Below the pieces are notes generated by a model. That model saw only the letters and a program-made list of their open reading frames with translations. It was not told where the DNA came from and searched no databases. This document shows, piece after piece, positions 35,347 through 42,921 of a stretch of 64,000 bases of DNA. The number at the start of each line of letters is the position of its first letter. The stretch's first letter is position 1. The stretch comes from Sulfitobacter noctilucae (GTDB taxonomy: Bacteria > Pseudomonadota > Alphaproteobacteria > Rhodobacterales > Rhodobacteraceae): assembly GCF_000622365.1 (NCBI RefSeq), contig NZ_JASC01000014.1:372001-436000 (forward strand), in the 5' to 3' direction. The translations under genes and the position numbers were made by a program.

Positions 35347-35825
35347 CCACCCCTGCGCCCGGTCTGTCGGGCAACCAGAAACGCAAAATGAAGTCCGCTT
35401 CCCGGCTTTACGCCGTGCAGGCGTTGTTCCAGATGGAGCATTCCTCGCAAACCGTGGAGCGCGTGCGCAACGAGTTCATCGAACACCGCTTTGGTGCCAC
35501 ACTGGACGGGGATGAATTGCAGGACGGGGATATTGATCACTTCGCCTATGTCCTTGAGACTGCTGTGAATTACCAAGCGCCGATTGACCAGATGACCGAT
35601 CGTGCATTGGTGGCAAAATGGCCGATTGCACGTATCGACCCGACCATCCGCGCCCTGTTCCGCGCCGCAGGGGCCGAATTGCGCGACACTGGCACGCCAC
35701 CCAAGGTGGTGATCAGCGAATACGTCGATATTGCACGCGCCTTCTTTCCTGACGGAAAAGAGCCGAGTTTTACCAACGCAGTTCTGGACCACATGGCCCG
35801 CGAGGCGCGGCCTGAGGCGTTTTAA
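35343..35825 (+). CDS. nusB: transcription antitermination factor NusB
   Basis: RNA-binding factor that acts with NusE/S10 in rRNA antitermination. The 160 residues have the usual N-terminal SASRLYAVQALFQMEHS, a central acidic helix, WPIARIDPTIRALFRAAGAE, and PPKVVISEYVDIARAFFPD with SFTNAVLDHMAR at the end. The N-terminal extension of about 15 residues is common in this group. It is the last gene of the riboflavin unit. Confidence 0.95.
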   Translation: MTTPAPGLSGNQKRKMKSASRLYAVQALFQMEHSSQTVERVRNEFIEHRFGATLDGDELQDGDIDHFAYVLETAVNYQAPIDQMTDRALVAKWPIARIDPTIRALFRAAGAELRDTGTPPKVVISEYVDIARAFFPDGKEPSFTNAVLDHMAREARPEAF

Positions 35826-35879
35826 CGCGTTTGGACAAACCATCCTTTAGCGCTATCTTTGATGCGAAGGGATAATGAC

Positions 35880-36179
35880 ATGCCAAACGTTTTTCGGTTC
35901 TACATCAAACATTGCGTGATTGGTTTCACGGTAGCTGCAGGATTCGTAGGTCTGTTGCTTTGGTTTAACGTCGCAAATCTCTGGCACCTGATTTCGACAT
36001 CCGACATCGGCCTGATGGCTCTGGCTGTATTTTGGGTCCTGAACGGCATCGTGTTTGCGGGTGTTCAGACTGGCGTGGCAGTGATGCTGATGGCCGAAGA
36101 CGAAGATCACGGACCGAAGGGCGGCACGCCCGTTCGCGCTGTTCCCGTGCGGGTCATTGCAACGCCGCGCAAAAGCTGA
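35880..36179 (+). CDS. small two-segment membrane protein
   Basis: A 99-residue protein with two membrane helices (CVIGFTVAAGFVGLLLWFNV and LMALAVFWVLNGIVFAGVQT) and a short basic C-terminus. GAAGGGA precedes ATG 35880. It follows nusB by 54 bases. I recognise no family; the layout resembles many small roseobacter membrane proteins of unknown function. Confidence 0.7.
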   Translation: MPNVFRFYIKHCVIGFTVAAGFVGLLLWFNVANLWHLISTSDIGLMALAVFWVLNGIVFAGVQTGVAVMLMAEDEDHGPKGGTPVRAVPVRVIATPRKS

Positions 36180-36242
36180 TTTCCAATGTGGGGTAAGGTG
36201 TGACGGGACCACCACTGCCGGTCAGTTTTATTATTCCCGAGG

Positions 36243-36258
36243 ACCTGTATATACAGGT
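36243..36258. repeat. perfect 16-base palindrome
   Basis: ACCTGTATATACAGGT is fully self-complementary. It lies in a 227-base gap between two convergent genes (ends at 36179 and 36407). The rest of the gap has only a short GGCTC/GAGCC stem and no gene that I can see. Confidence 0.6.
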
Positions 36259-36406
36259 GGGCGCCAGATAAACGAACCAGGGCTCGAACAGAGCCAGCTC
36301 CCTCGGATTTGCTTAAGGCCACTGGAATGTAACGTCTCACGAACAGGCCAGAACCCGTCACTCTTCATAGGTAGGGCGATGCTATGGTCCCGACAAGGGG
36401 CAAGGC

Positions 36407-37174
36407 TCAACTCTCGGGCAGATCGGCAATAAATCCGTAGGCGCGCAATTCTGCTGGCACCAAAACGTAGATTTCATCCGGTGGTGTCACCAGCGCGTGC
36501 CGCATGACCAGCGGATCGATGCCCATGGTATCGAGGTATTCCATTACTTCGCCCTGGCCGCGCTGGATATCCTCCACAGCGACGAAGGCAGGCAGCAAAG
36601 TGCTTTCCCCAAAGTAGTGTTGATGCACACCAACCGATGCAGTGTCAGGTATGTCCCGCGCTGTTCCCGCGGCTAAAACGTAAGGGCAGGCGGAATAGCA
36701 TATGTCGCCATCCCGCATCGCAGTTTCGAACCCGCTGTCGCGGAGGAAAGCGCCCAACTCCAACGCGTCGCGCACGGAACCGCCGGGAGAATTTAGGATG
36801 ACCCGTTCCGGTGGGGTGGAAAGCGCGGCGATGTCTTTGGCCAAACGCACCCCGTCACCTGCGGCGATAGAGCCTTCAAGGAGCACAGTGCCACCAGCTT
36901 CGATCACTGTCAGAACCAGCCGATCGGGTAGGGGAGTGTTTGGCATCGGCTGACCGGGCGCGGGCGCGCGATCAGGCCGGTAGCGGCGGGTTTGGTCCCC
37001 AGGGCGGATCGGTTCGGTCAGCGCGGGCGCACGCGGCCCGAAACCGGGAAGGCGCAATCCGTCACGCAAATCGCCGTAGAAAAGCAAGCCGCCGAGCGCC
37101 AGCTGAAAAACCAGAATGCCCATCAGCACGCGGGCGACCGGGCTGCGGGTTTTGGGATGCGCGGTATCGCTCAT
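36407..37174 (-). CDS. ClpP/SppA-like periplasmic protein (COG3904 type)
   Basis: A 255-residue protein with an N-terminal membrane anchor (VARVLMGILVFQLALGGLLF). The soluble domain has a crotonase/ClpP-like fold: VILNSPGGSVRDALELGAFLR, then DICYSACPYVLAAGTARDI with the likely nucleophilic Ser, and SVGVHQHYFG with a candidate His. It resembles predicted periplasmic ClpP-like proteins of alphaproteobacteria. Proteolysis is plausible but not shown. Its start overlaps the end of the upstream coiled-coil protein gene (ATGA at 37171-37174), so the two are coupled. Confidence 0.75.
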   Translation of the reverse strand: MSDTAHPKTRSPVARVLMGILVFQLALGGLLFYGDLRDGLRLPGFGPRAPALTEPIRPGDQTRRYRPDRAPAPGQPMPNTPLPDRLVLTVIEAGGTVLLEGSIAAGDGVRLAKDIAALSTPPERVILNSPGGSVRDALELGAFLRDSGFETAMRDGDICYSACPYVLAAGTARDIPDTASVGVHQHYFGESTLLPAFVAVEDIQRGQGEVMEYLDTMGIDPLVMRHALVTPPDEIYVLVPAELRAYGFIADLPES

Positions 37175-38454
37175 GAGGATTTCAGGGTGGTAACCTGCGC
37201 TTTCGGTTCCTTCGCCTCCGGCGTCTCTTTGAGGCTGTCGCCTCGCATCGACAGGTCAACGTCACGCAGGGCATCGACGGCGGCGCGAAGTTCGGCAAGC
37301 GTCAGCGTATCGGCGAGATCGGCATCTTCGCGGCCGGACCTAATCGCGGTCTGGGTGATGGCTAGGATAAAGACGAGCACCGCAGGGAGCAAATCAATTG
37401 CGATGGCGCCGGCCCAGGATGGAATGAAATTACCCGCATAGAGGATCACAGCATCGGCGCTGGAGATAGGTGTGTATGTGGTCTCGGTCGGCTGGGACAT
37501 CGCCATGACCGCTTGAGCGGCGCGTTCGAGTGTGTTGGCACGTTGGGCCAGAACATCCAGCACGGATGTGATGGTCGCGGTCTGTGCTCCCCGATTTTCG
37601 GCGGTACTTGCATCGAGTTCCGGCAAGACAACGGAGGCTGCGAGGTCTTGGGCCGCGCGTTCGACCAAGGCGGCGACGGAGAGTTGGCGCAGCTGTGTGA
37701 TCAATCCCGCCAGCCGCACGGAGTTTTCCGAAAACTCGACCGAGCGCACTTCGACCGGGCCTTGTTCAACGGTCAGGGCTCGCATGCGGCTGAGGATCTG
37801 GTTGCCCTCGGCAAAGGATTGTTCGACCAGCGGCGTCTGGCTCGCGATTTGGGTTTCAAGACCGCTGAGTTCGGCCGCTTTCTGCCGCAGCACGCGAAAG
37901 ACAGCCCCACGACCGGCCAGTCCGGACAAGTCGCCTGTGGCTTCCTGTTCGCTCAGGTCTTCAAAGCTTTGCCGCACGCGGGCGACATCGCGCTCCAACC
38001 CCTGTGCCGAGATTGCAATCTCATGGGCGCGTTCCAGAGACGTTTGATAGTCTTGCACAGTGCTCGCCAGATGTTGTTCAACGGCCGCCGATCCGGCCAA
38101 TGCTGCCGCGTTCAGCCAGCTGGACATGGCGATGATCGCCAGCGATCCCAGCCCCATTGCGCCCAACAACCCGGTTCGTGCCCTTGCGCCGCGTACCGCC
38201 GGAAAAAGACGCAGCATATAGGACCAGAAAACAAAGATCCCCACCGAGACAGCCACCGAATAGGCGATAGCCGCAAAGGCCGACATCGCGCCGGTGTTGT
38301 CCAGCAAGGAGGAGACGCCAAGATAGGTATAGATACCCGAGGCCGTTGCCAGTACGCCGAGTGCTGTGCCAGTAAAAGTGTCGAGCCAGCCCAGATGACC
38401 TTCTAGTTCCTGCGCATAGCGCACGCCGCGTGTGTTATTGGTCGTATCAGACAT
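37171..38454 (-). CDS. membrane protein with large coiled-coil domain
   Basis: A 427-residue-class protein (about 426) with three N-terminal membrane segments (from about 28 to 120, e.g. AIAYSVAVSVGIFVFWSYML and LLGAMGLGSLAIIAMSSWL). A long helical coiled-coil region from about 125 to 330 is rich in Gln, Glu and Ala. A fourth segment lies near 360-385 (IPSWAGAIAIDLLPAVLVFI), followed by an acidic/Lys tail. GGGGAAA precedes ATG 38454. It is coupled to the ClpP-like gene and probably works with it. I recognise no named family. Confidence 0.7.
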   Translation of the reverse strand: MSDTTNNTRGVRYAQELEGHLGWLDTFTGTALGVLATASGIYTYLGVSSLLDNTGAMSAFAAIAYSVAVSVGIFVFWSYMLRLFPAVRGARARTGLLGAMGLGSLAIIAMSSWLNAAALAGSAAVEQHLASTVQDYQTSLERAHEIAISAQGLERDVARVRQSFEDLSEQEATGDLSGLAGRGAVFRVLRQKAAELSGLETQIASQTPLVEQSFAEGNQILSRMRALTVEQGPVEVRSVEFSENSVRLAGLITQLRQLSVAALVERAAQDLAASVVLPELDASTAENRGAQTATITSVLDVLAQRANTLERAAQAVMAMSQPTETTYTPISSADAVILYAGNFIPSWAGAIAIDLLPAVLVFILAITQTAIRSGREDADLADTLTLAELRAAVDALRDVDLSMRGDSLKETPEAKEPKAQVTTLKSS

Positions 38455-38564
38455 GCGATTTCCCCGCGTCACCCCGTTCGCATTAAAATAGGTGTTCGAC
38501 CTGGAAATACCATTCCATTGCAAAAAAGCTTGCACATGTTCACGAAATGTTCATGTATTTACGG

Positions 38565-39035
38565 ATGTCTACACCTGCTTTCCAACCCAGTGTTCCGCTC
38601 TTGCAACCCGGCCAGCTTTTGGCACGCGGAGTCGCCCGGCATCTGGTCAGCCACGGCTTTGCTTGTGTGGAGGAACTGGTCCCGACGCGCGGGCTGCGTG
38701 TTGATGTGATGGCATTAGGGCCGAAAGGCGAGATCTGGGTGATTGAGTGTAAATCATCCCGTGCCGACTTTACGTCCGATTCCAAATGGCAGGGCTATCT
38801 GGAATGGGCGGACCGGTTTTTCTGGGCAGTTGATTCGGATTTCCCGACAGAGCTGTTGCCCGATGACACGGGTCTGATCATCGCGGATGCCTATGGGGGC
38901 GAAATACTGCGTATGGGTCCAGAGGATAAATTGGCACCGGCCCGGCGCAAGCTGATGGTTCAGAAATTCGGCGTCACGGCGGCGCGGCGTCTGCATATGC
39001 TGCGCGATCCCGACATGTGGCCGCAGCGCGACTAG
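38565..39035 (+). CDS. mmcB: MmcB family DNA repair protein
   Basis: A 156-residue protein with a PD-(D/E)xK nuclease-like core: LRVDVMALGPKGEIWVIECKSSRADF, where Asp, Glu and Lys of the D...ECK motif are visible. WQGYLEWADRFFWAVDSDF and LIIADAYGGEILR follow. It matches the MmcB family, linked in Caulobacter to the mitomycin/DNA-damage response. The start is uncertain: ATG 38565 (MSTPAFQPS) is used, with ATG 38547 also possible; neither has a strong ribosome site. Confidence 0.85.
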   Translation: MSTPAFQPSVPLLQPGQLLARGVARHLVSHGFACVEELVPTRGLRVDVMALGPKGEIWVIECKSSRADFTSDSKWQGYLEWADRFFWAVDSDFPTELLPDDTGLIIADAYGGEILRMGPEDKLAPARRKLMVQKFGVTAARRLHMLRDPDMWPQRD

Positions 39036-39042
39036 AACTTGT

Positions 39043-39237
39043 TCAGCGGTTTTTACGGGCCCCGGCGACACGATTTGCCGCGGCGGTAATTTCTTCTGCG
39101 ATCTCAAAAGCTTCTTCAGGAGTGAAGTCCATCGGGATCTCGAACCCGTTACCCTCGACGAACAATCGCACCATGCCCGCGTCGGTCGGGCCGATTTGCA
39201 GGTTCGCCTCAATATCGCGTTCGTCGTTGATACCCAT
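39043..39237 (-). CDS. small conserved protein (DUF6324-like)
   Basis: A 64-residue acidic protein with the sequence blocks MGINDERDIEANLQIGP, MVRLFVEGNGFEIPMDFTPE and EAFEIAEEITAAANRV. It looks like a short beta hairpin plus one helix. The blocks resemble a small family common in Rhodobacteraceae, but the function is unknown. It converges with mmcB and is divergent from the GNAT gene. Confidence 0.7.
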   Translation of the reverse strand: MGINDERDIEANLQIGPTDAGMVRLFVEGNGFEIPMDFTPEEAFEIAEEITAAANRVAGARKNR

Positions 39238-39317
39238 GCTATCCGTCCTTGATTTTGGAGCATAGCGCTATCGCGGAAGGGATTGAAAAGCAAGCAAGTC
39301 TGGACATAGGCTATGAC

Positions 39318-39800
39318 ATGACCGCGCCGGAAATATTGAAATTCAGGGCCGCTGATCGCGATTGGCTGGTCGCAGAGCATCGCGATCAATATGCGCAGGC
39401 TGAAGGTTTTGATGCCAGTTTCGGCATCCTTGTTGGCTCGATCCTCGATGATTTCCTGACCGATCACGATCCGCTGCGCGAAGCGGGCTGGATTGCATGG
39501 CAAGATGGCCAGCGGCTTGGTTCGATCTTTTGTGTGGCGGTGAATGACGAGGCCGCCAAATTGCGCCTGTTTTTACTGACGCCGTTGGCAAGGGGCACGG
39601 GGTTGGCACGGCGGATGCTGGACGGGTGCATGGGTTTTGCCCGAGAGGCCGGATATCGCCGGATGACACTTTGGACACATGAATCACACCGCGCAGCTGG
39701 CGCGCTTTACGTCAAAACCGGCTGGACGCTGGTTTCATCAAAGCCCGTCACCTCCTTTGGTCAGGACTTGATTGAACAACATTGGGAAATCACACTGTAG
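39318..39800 (+). CDS. GNAT family N-acetyltransferase
   Basis: A 160-residue acetyl-CoA-dependent transferase. Motif A is LRLFLLTPLARGTGLARRML, containing the Q/RxxGxG/A-type loop (RGTGLA). FAREAGYRRMTLWTHESHRAAGALYVKTGW follows the usual beta5-alpha4 pattern; it resembles the C-terminal half of MarR-GNAT fusions, here without the MarR part. The ATG at 39318 (MTAPEIL) begins the conserved domain; earlier non-ATG starts exist. The substrate is unknown. The next feature downstream is tRNA-His. Confidence 0.85.
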   Translation: MTAPEILKFRAADRDWLVAEHRDQYAQAEGFDASFGILVGSILDDFLTDHDPLREAGWIAWQDGQRLGSIFCVAVNDEAAKLRLFLLTPLARGTGLARRMLDGCMGFAREAGYRRMTLWTHESHRAAGALYVKTGWTLVSSKPVTSFGQDLIEQHWEITL

Positions 39801-39866
39801 AAGGCGAAATTCACCTGTCCTTTGGTCTTGCAATCTTTGGCACCGGCGGCTAAATCGCTCTCGTGT

Positions 39867-39943
39867 GCCGCCTTAGCTCAGTTGGTTAGAGCACTGGTTT
39901 GTGGAACCAGGGGTCCCCCGTTCAAGCCGGGGAGGCGGTACCA
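39867..39943 (+). tRNA. tRNA-His (anticodon GTG)
   Basis: A 77-base cloverleaf with the CCA end encoded. The D arm is GCTCAGTTGGTTAGAGC. The anticodon arm is CTGGT-TTGTGGA-ACCAG with GTG, and the T arm is CCCCG-TTCAAGC-CGGGG. The acceptor is GCCGCCT paired with AGGCGGT, giving a G1:U72 wobble, and the discriminator is A73. The base before position 1 is T, so the universal extra G-1 is not encoded. This is the alphaproteobacterial histidine tRNA type. Confidence 0.97.
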
Positions 39944-39972
39944 CTTCCAAAATATTTGAAAATTTTTGGAAG
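39944..39972 (+). terminator. hairpin after tRNA-His
   Basis: CTTCCAAAA (39944-39952) pairs with TTTTGGAAG (39964-39972) directly after the CCA end. The loop is AT-rich and no T-tract follows. It probably marks the 3' end of the tRNA transcript or its processing. Confidence 0.55.
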
Positions 39973-40091
39973 GGTCGAATAAGAACTCTTGCCTAAGCAA
40001 AAGCGCGGTTCGACATTCTTTGTTCTCTTGCTCCTTTCTACACGGGCTGTCCAATTGGGGCTCTGCCCCGTCGATCAAGATCGACTCCCCG

Positions 40092-40117
40092 CGGGATATA
40101 AGGCCAAAAAGAGAAAG
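40092..40117 (+). repeat. dispersed intergenic repeat, copy 2
   Basis: Matches 15522-15547 at 24 of 26 bases. It follows two small hairpins (GGGGC-TCT-GCCCC and TCGATC-AA-GATCGA) and a CCCGCGGG palindrome. It lies just downstream of the minus-strand gene ending at 40120. Confidence 0.7.
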
Positions 40118-40119
40118 GG

Positions 40120-40404
40120 TCAGTCGATCTGGATGGTTTGCTGCAATGCACCGGTAAGGCGGTTGTAGATCAGGATTTGATCGGTTGAGGTAACGATCGC
40201 ATACCAATCAGCGCCTTGGGTGAAAGCCTGCGCTTTGGCCCCGTCCGGTAGAGTGATTTGATCGGGCAGAGCAGGGGCGTCGCGGTTCAAGCGCGTGACA
40301 AGCAGGGCAATCACCACTAGAACCCCGCAAATCATCACGGCGGTCAGCACCGTCACCAACCGCCGCAGAAACCGCAGGTTTGCAGGCTCAATCGGATCAT
40401 CCAT
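40120..40404 (-). CDS. small membrane-anchored protein (DUF6476-like)
   Basis: A 94-residue protein with one N-terminal membrane helix (LVTVLTAVMICGVLVVIALLV). The periplasmic domain reads ITLPDGAKAQAFTQGADWYA and VTSTDQILIYNRLTGALQQT. This is the layout of a short Rhodobacteraceae family of unknown function. Its ATG (40402-40404 as CAT) overlaps the ATG of the divergent pseudouridine synthase gene at 40403-40405, so each promoter lies in the other gene. Confidence 0.75.
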   Translation of the reverse strand: MDDPIEPANLRFLRRLVTVLTAVMICGVLVVIALLVTRLNRDAPALPDQITLPDGAKAQAFTQGADWYAIVTSTDQILIYNRLTGALQQTIQID

Positions 40405-41437
40405 GTCAGTCCACCGCACCATTACATTTTCATTTGGCGAAACCCCGCCTCCCCGTCTTGATAAGGCGCTGGCGCGTGATGTGCCAGAGGAGGCGAACCT
40501 GTCGCGGACGCGGCTGGCGAAGTTGATTGAACAGGGGGCGGTGCGGATTGCAGGGCAGGTGGTCCGCGACCCCAGGGCGGTGGTGTGCGAGGGCCAGGTG
40601 GTTGAGGTCGAGGTCGAAGAGGCCGAGGAAAGCCATATCCGGCCCGAGGATATACCGTTGGATGTGGTGTTTGAAGATGATGACCTGGTGGTTGTGAACA
40701 AGCCTGCGGGTATGGTGGTGCACCCCGCACCGGGCACGCCTTCGGGGACATTGGTCAATGCTTTGATGGCCCATTGTGGTGATGATCTGTCGGGTGTGGG
40801 CGGGATGAAACGTCCCGGTATTGTGCACCGGATCGACAAGGATACCAGTGGCTTGCTGGTGGTTGCGAAGTCGGATGCGGCCCATCACGGGCTCGCCAAG
40901 CAATTCGAGAAACACACGGTTGAGCGGTATTACAAGGCGCTGGTCTATGGCGTGCCGGATGCCAACGACCCCCGCTTGCGCGGGATCAAGGGAGCGTCCT
41001 TCGAGCCGGGCAATATTCTCAAGATGACCACGCAATTGGCGCGTCACCGTACCGATCGACAGCGTCAGGCCGTCCTGTTTACCGGCGGACGGCATGCGGT
41101 GACGCGGGCGCGTACGGTCGAGAGTTTTGGCACGCCACCGGTGCTGGCCTTGATGGAATGCTGGCTTGAAACCGGCCGGACCCATCAGATCAGGGTGCAT
41201 ATGGCGCATGCCGGGCATTCACTTGTAGGTGATCCAACGTACGGAGGACGGCGCAAACTGCCAAAAGCAGCCATGCCGGAGATCGCCGCAGAGGCGGTGC
41301 GGACGTTCAGCCGGCAGGCACTGCATGCGGCAGTTTTGGGATTCGATCATCCGGTAAGTGGTGAAATCGTGCGGTTTGAGGCACCTTTGCCACCTGATAT
41401 GGCGGAATTGTTGGATAAAGTGCGTCTCGCGAGCTGA
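40403..41437 (+). CDS. rluD: RluA/RluD-type pseudouridine synthase
   Basis: Converts uridine to pseudouridine in 23S rRNA. The 344 residues start with an S4 RNA-binding domain (RLDKALARDVPEEANLSRTR). The catalytic domain has RPGIVHRIDKDTSGLLVVAK, with the catalytic Asp in HRIDKDTSG, then GRTHQIRVHMAHAGHSLVGD. The S4 plus RluA layout fits RluD (U1911/1915/1917), but RluC cannot be excluded without alignment. The start at 40403 is the natural one and overlaps the divergent start. Confidence 0.88.
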   Translation: MSVHRTITFSFGETPPPRLDKALARDVPEEANLSRTRLAKLIEQGAVRIAGQVVRDPRAVVCEGQVVEVEVEEAEESHIRPEDIPLDVVFEDDDLVVVNKPAGMVVHPAPGTPSGTLVNALMAHCGDDLSGVGGMKRPGIVHRIDKDTSGLLVVAKSDAAHHGLAKQFEKHTVERYYKALVYGVPDANDPRLRGIKGASFEPGNILKMTTQLARHRTDRQRQAVLFTGGRHAVTRARTVESFGTPPVLALMECWLETGRTHQIRVHMAHAGHSLVGDPTYGGRRKLPKAAMPEIAAEAVRTFSRQALHAAVLGFDHPVSGEIVRFEAPLPPDMAELLDKVRLAS

Positions 41438-41601
41438 TGTTTTGCTCAGAACCGGGCGCGCTGCCATCAGCTTAAGCCGATCTTCACAATTCTTCCTTTA
41501 GGATGAACAAAACCGGCACCCCAAGTCTTGTATCACTAACAACGGAACACCATATGAATGTTAAGCCCGTAAACATGGGGCATTCAGGGAAAGGTAGAAC
41601 C

Positions 41602-42498
41602 ATGGCCAATTATGCAAATTTGCCGGCACCGACGCCGGAAGGTGGTCTAAACCGCTACATGCAGGAGATCCGCAAGTTTCCCCTGCTGGAGCCTGAAGAG
41701 GAATATATGCTCGCCAAAGCCTGGGTTGAGCAGGAAGATACAGAAGCGGCGCACAAGATGGTGACGTCGCACCTGCGCCTGGCTGCAAAAATCGCGATGG
41801 GCTATCGCGGCTATGGCTTGCCGCAGGCCGAGGTTATCTCGGAGGCGAATGTGGGCCTTATGCAGGCGGTCAAACGCTTTGATCCGGAAAAAGGGTTCCG
41901 ATTGGCGACCTATGCGATGTGGTGGATCAGAGCGTCCATTCAGGAGTACATCCTGCGGTCATGGTCGCTGGTCAAGCTGGGGACGACCTCGGGGCAGAAG
42001 AAACTGTTCTTCAATCTGCGTAAGGCCAAGAACAAGATTGGCGCGTTGGAGGAAGGCGATCTGCGGCCCGAGAATGTCGCAACCATTGCCACACAGCTTG
42101 GCGTGACCGAGGCCGAAGTTGTCTCCATGAACCGGCGCATGTCGGGGGGTGATGCATCGCTGAATGCGCAGGTCGGGTCCGAAGGCGAAGGCACGATGCA
42201 GTGGCAGGACTGGCTTGAGGATGAAGACGCCGATCAGGCCGGTGACTATGCCGAACGGGACGAGTTGGAAACGCGGCGCGAGATGCTGGCGGAAGCGATG
42301 GATGTGCTGAATGACCGTGAGAAGGATATTTTGACACAGCGGCGTTTGTCGGACGAGACGATCACACTTGAAGACCTGAGCAGCAAGTATGACGTGAGTC
42401 GGGAACGGATCCGTCAGATCGAAGTACGCGCTTTTGAAAAGCTGCAAAAGCGGATGCGTGATCTGGCCAAGGAAAAGGGGATGTTGGCGACAGCCTGA
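41602..42498 (+). CDS. rpoH: RNA polymerase sigma-32 (heat-shock) factor
   Basis: Heat-shock sigma factor of 298 residues. Region 2 has NRYMQEIRKFPLLEPEEEYM, MVTSHLRLAAKIAMGYRGYG and FRLATYAMWWIRASIQEYIL. The RpoH box is seen as GQKKLFFNLRKAKNKIG. Region 4 ends with [28 protein letters not shown] lies 6 bases before ATG 41602; an upstream in-frame ATG at 41503 lacks support. Roseobacters often have two rpoH genes; which one this is cannot be told. A T-tailed terminator follows. Confidence 0.94.
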   Translation: MANYANLPAPTPEGGLNRYMQEIRKFPLLEPEEEYMLAKAWVEQEDTEAAHKMVTSHLRLAAKIAMGYRGYGLPQAEVISEANVGLMQAVKRFDPEKGFRLATYAMWWIRASIQEYILRSWSLVKLGTTSGQKKLFFNLRKAKNKIGALEEGDLRPENVATIATQLGVTEAEVVSMNRRMSGGDASLNAQVGSEGEGTMQWQDWLEDEDADQAGDYAERDELETRREMLAEAMDVLNDREKDILTQRRLSDETITLEDLSSKYDVSRERIRQIEVRAFEKLQKRMRDLAKEKGMLATA

Positions 42499-42521
42499 TC
42501 CCCCGTCACTTGACGAAAACG

Positions 42522-42555
42522 AAACCCTGCCCATGTCTTTGGGTAGGGTTTTTTT
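42522..42555 (+). terminator. rho-independent terminator of rpoH
   Basis: AAACCCTGCCC pairs with GGGTAGGGTTT around ATGTCTTT, with one G:U pair, and the stem runs into a T-tract (TTTTTTT). It lies just before the DksA-like gene start. Confidence 0.88.
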
Positions 42556-42572
42556 AATGGAAGGGACGAAGA

Positions 42573-42842
42573 ATGGCAGGCGGTTGGGCTAAAGATGGCG
42601 CGGTGTCGGAGCAGATCGAAGCCTCCATCAACGATGAGTTGGCGCGGTTAAAGGCGCGTAAGGCCCCGGTAGGCGAAAGCCGGACACATTGCGCCGAATG
42701 TGAAGAACCGATCCCGGAAGCCCGCCGCATGGCCCTTCCGGGCGTGAAACTTTGCATCGAATGTGTGCGCGAACGGGATGCGCGGTTTGAGGCGCGTGGC
42801 GGGATCAATCGCCGGGGGTCAAAGGACAGCCAGTTGAAATAG
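42573..42842 (+). CDS. DksA/TraR-family zinc-finger protein
   Basis: An 89-residue protein with the C4 zinc finger THCAECEEPIPEARRMALPG followed by KLCIECVRERDAR. It lacks the long N-terminal coiled coil of true DksA, so it is the short TraR-like type. Such proteins can bind RNA polymerase near the secondary channel. AAGGGACGAAGA precedes the ATG. It follows the rpoH terminator closely, so it has its own promoter or read-through. Confidence 0.85.
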   Translation: MAGGWAKDGAVSEQIEASINDELARLKARKAPVGESRTHCAECEEPIPEARRMALPGVKLCIECVRERDARFEARGGINRRGSKDSQLK

Positions 42843-42921
42843 CGACGAACGCGGGTTTTCATGCTAGGCTGAGGGCAATCTGTTAATCACAGCCTCCTCT
42901 CTCAGTCAGAGGTATTTCACC

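Noticed and set aside
36243..36258. Lux-box or LexA-box reading of the palindrome
   Set aside because: The outer bases resemble a lux box, but the spacing is too short for either; alphaproteobacterial LexA sites are direct GTTC repeats.
41527..41575. Sigma-32-type promoter upstream of rpoH (CTTG ... CCATAT)
   Set aside because: The spacing is about 19 bases and the boxes are weak, so I could not support it.
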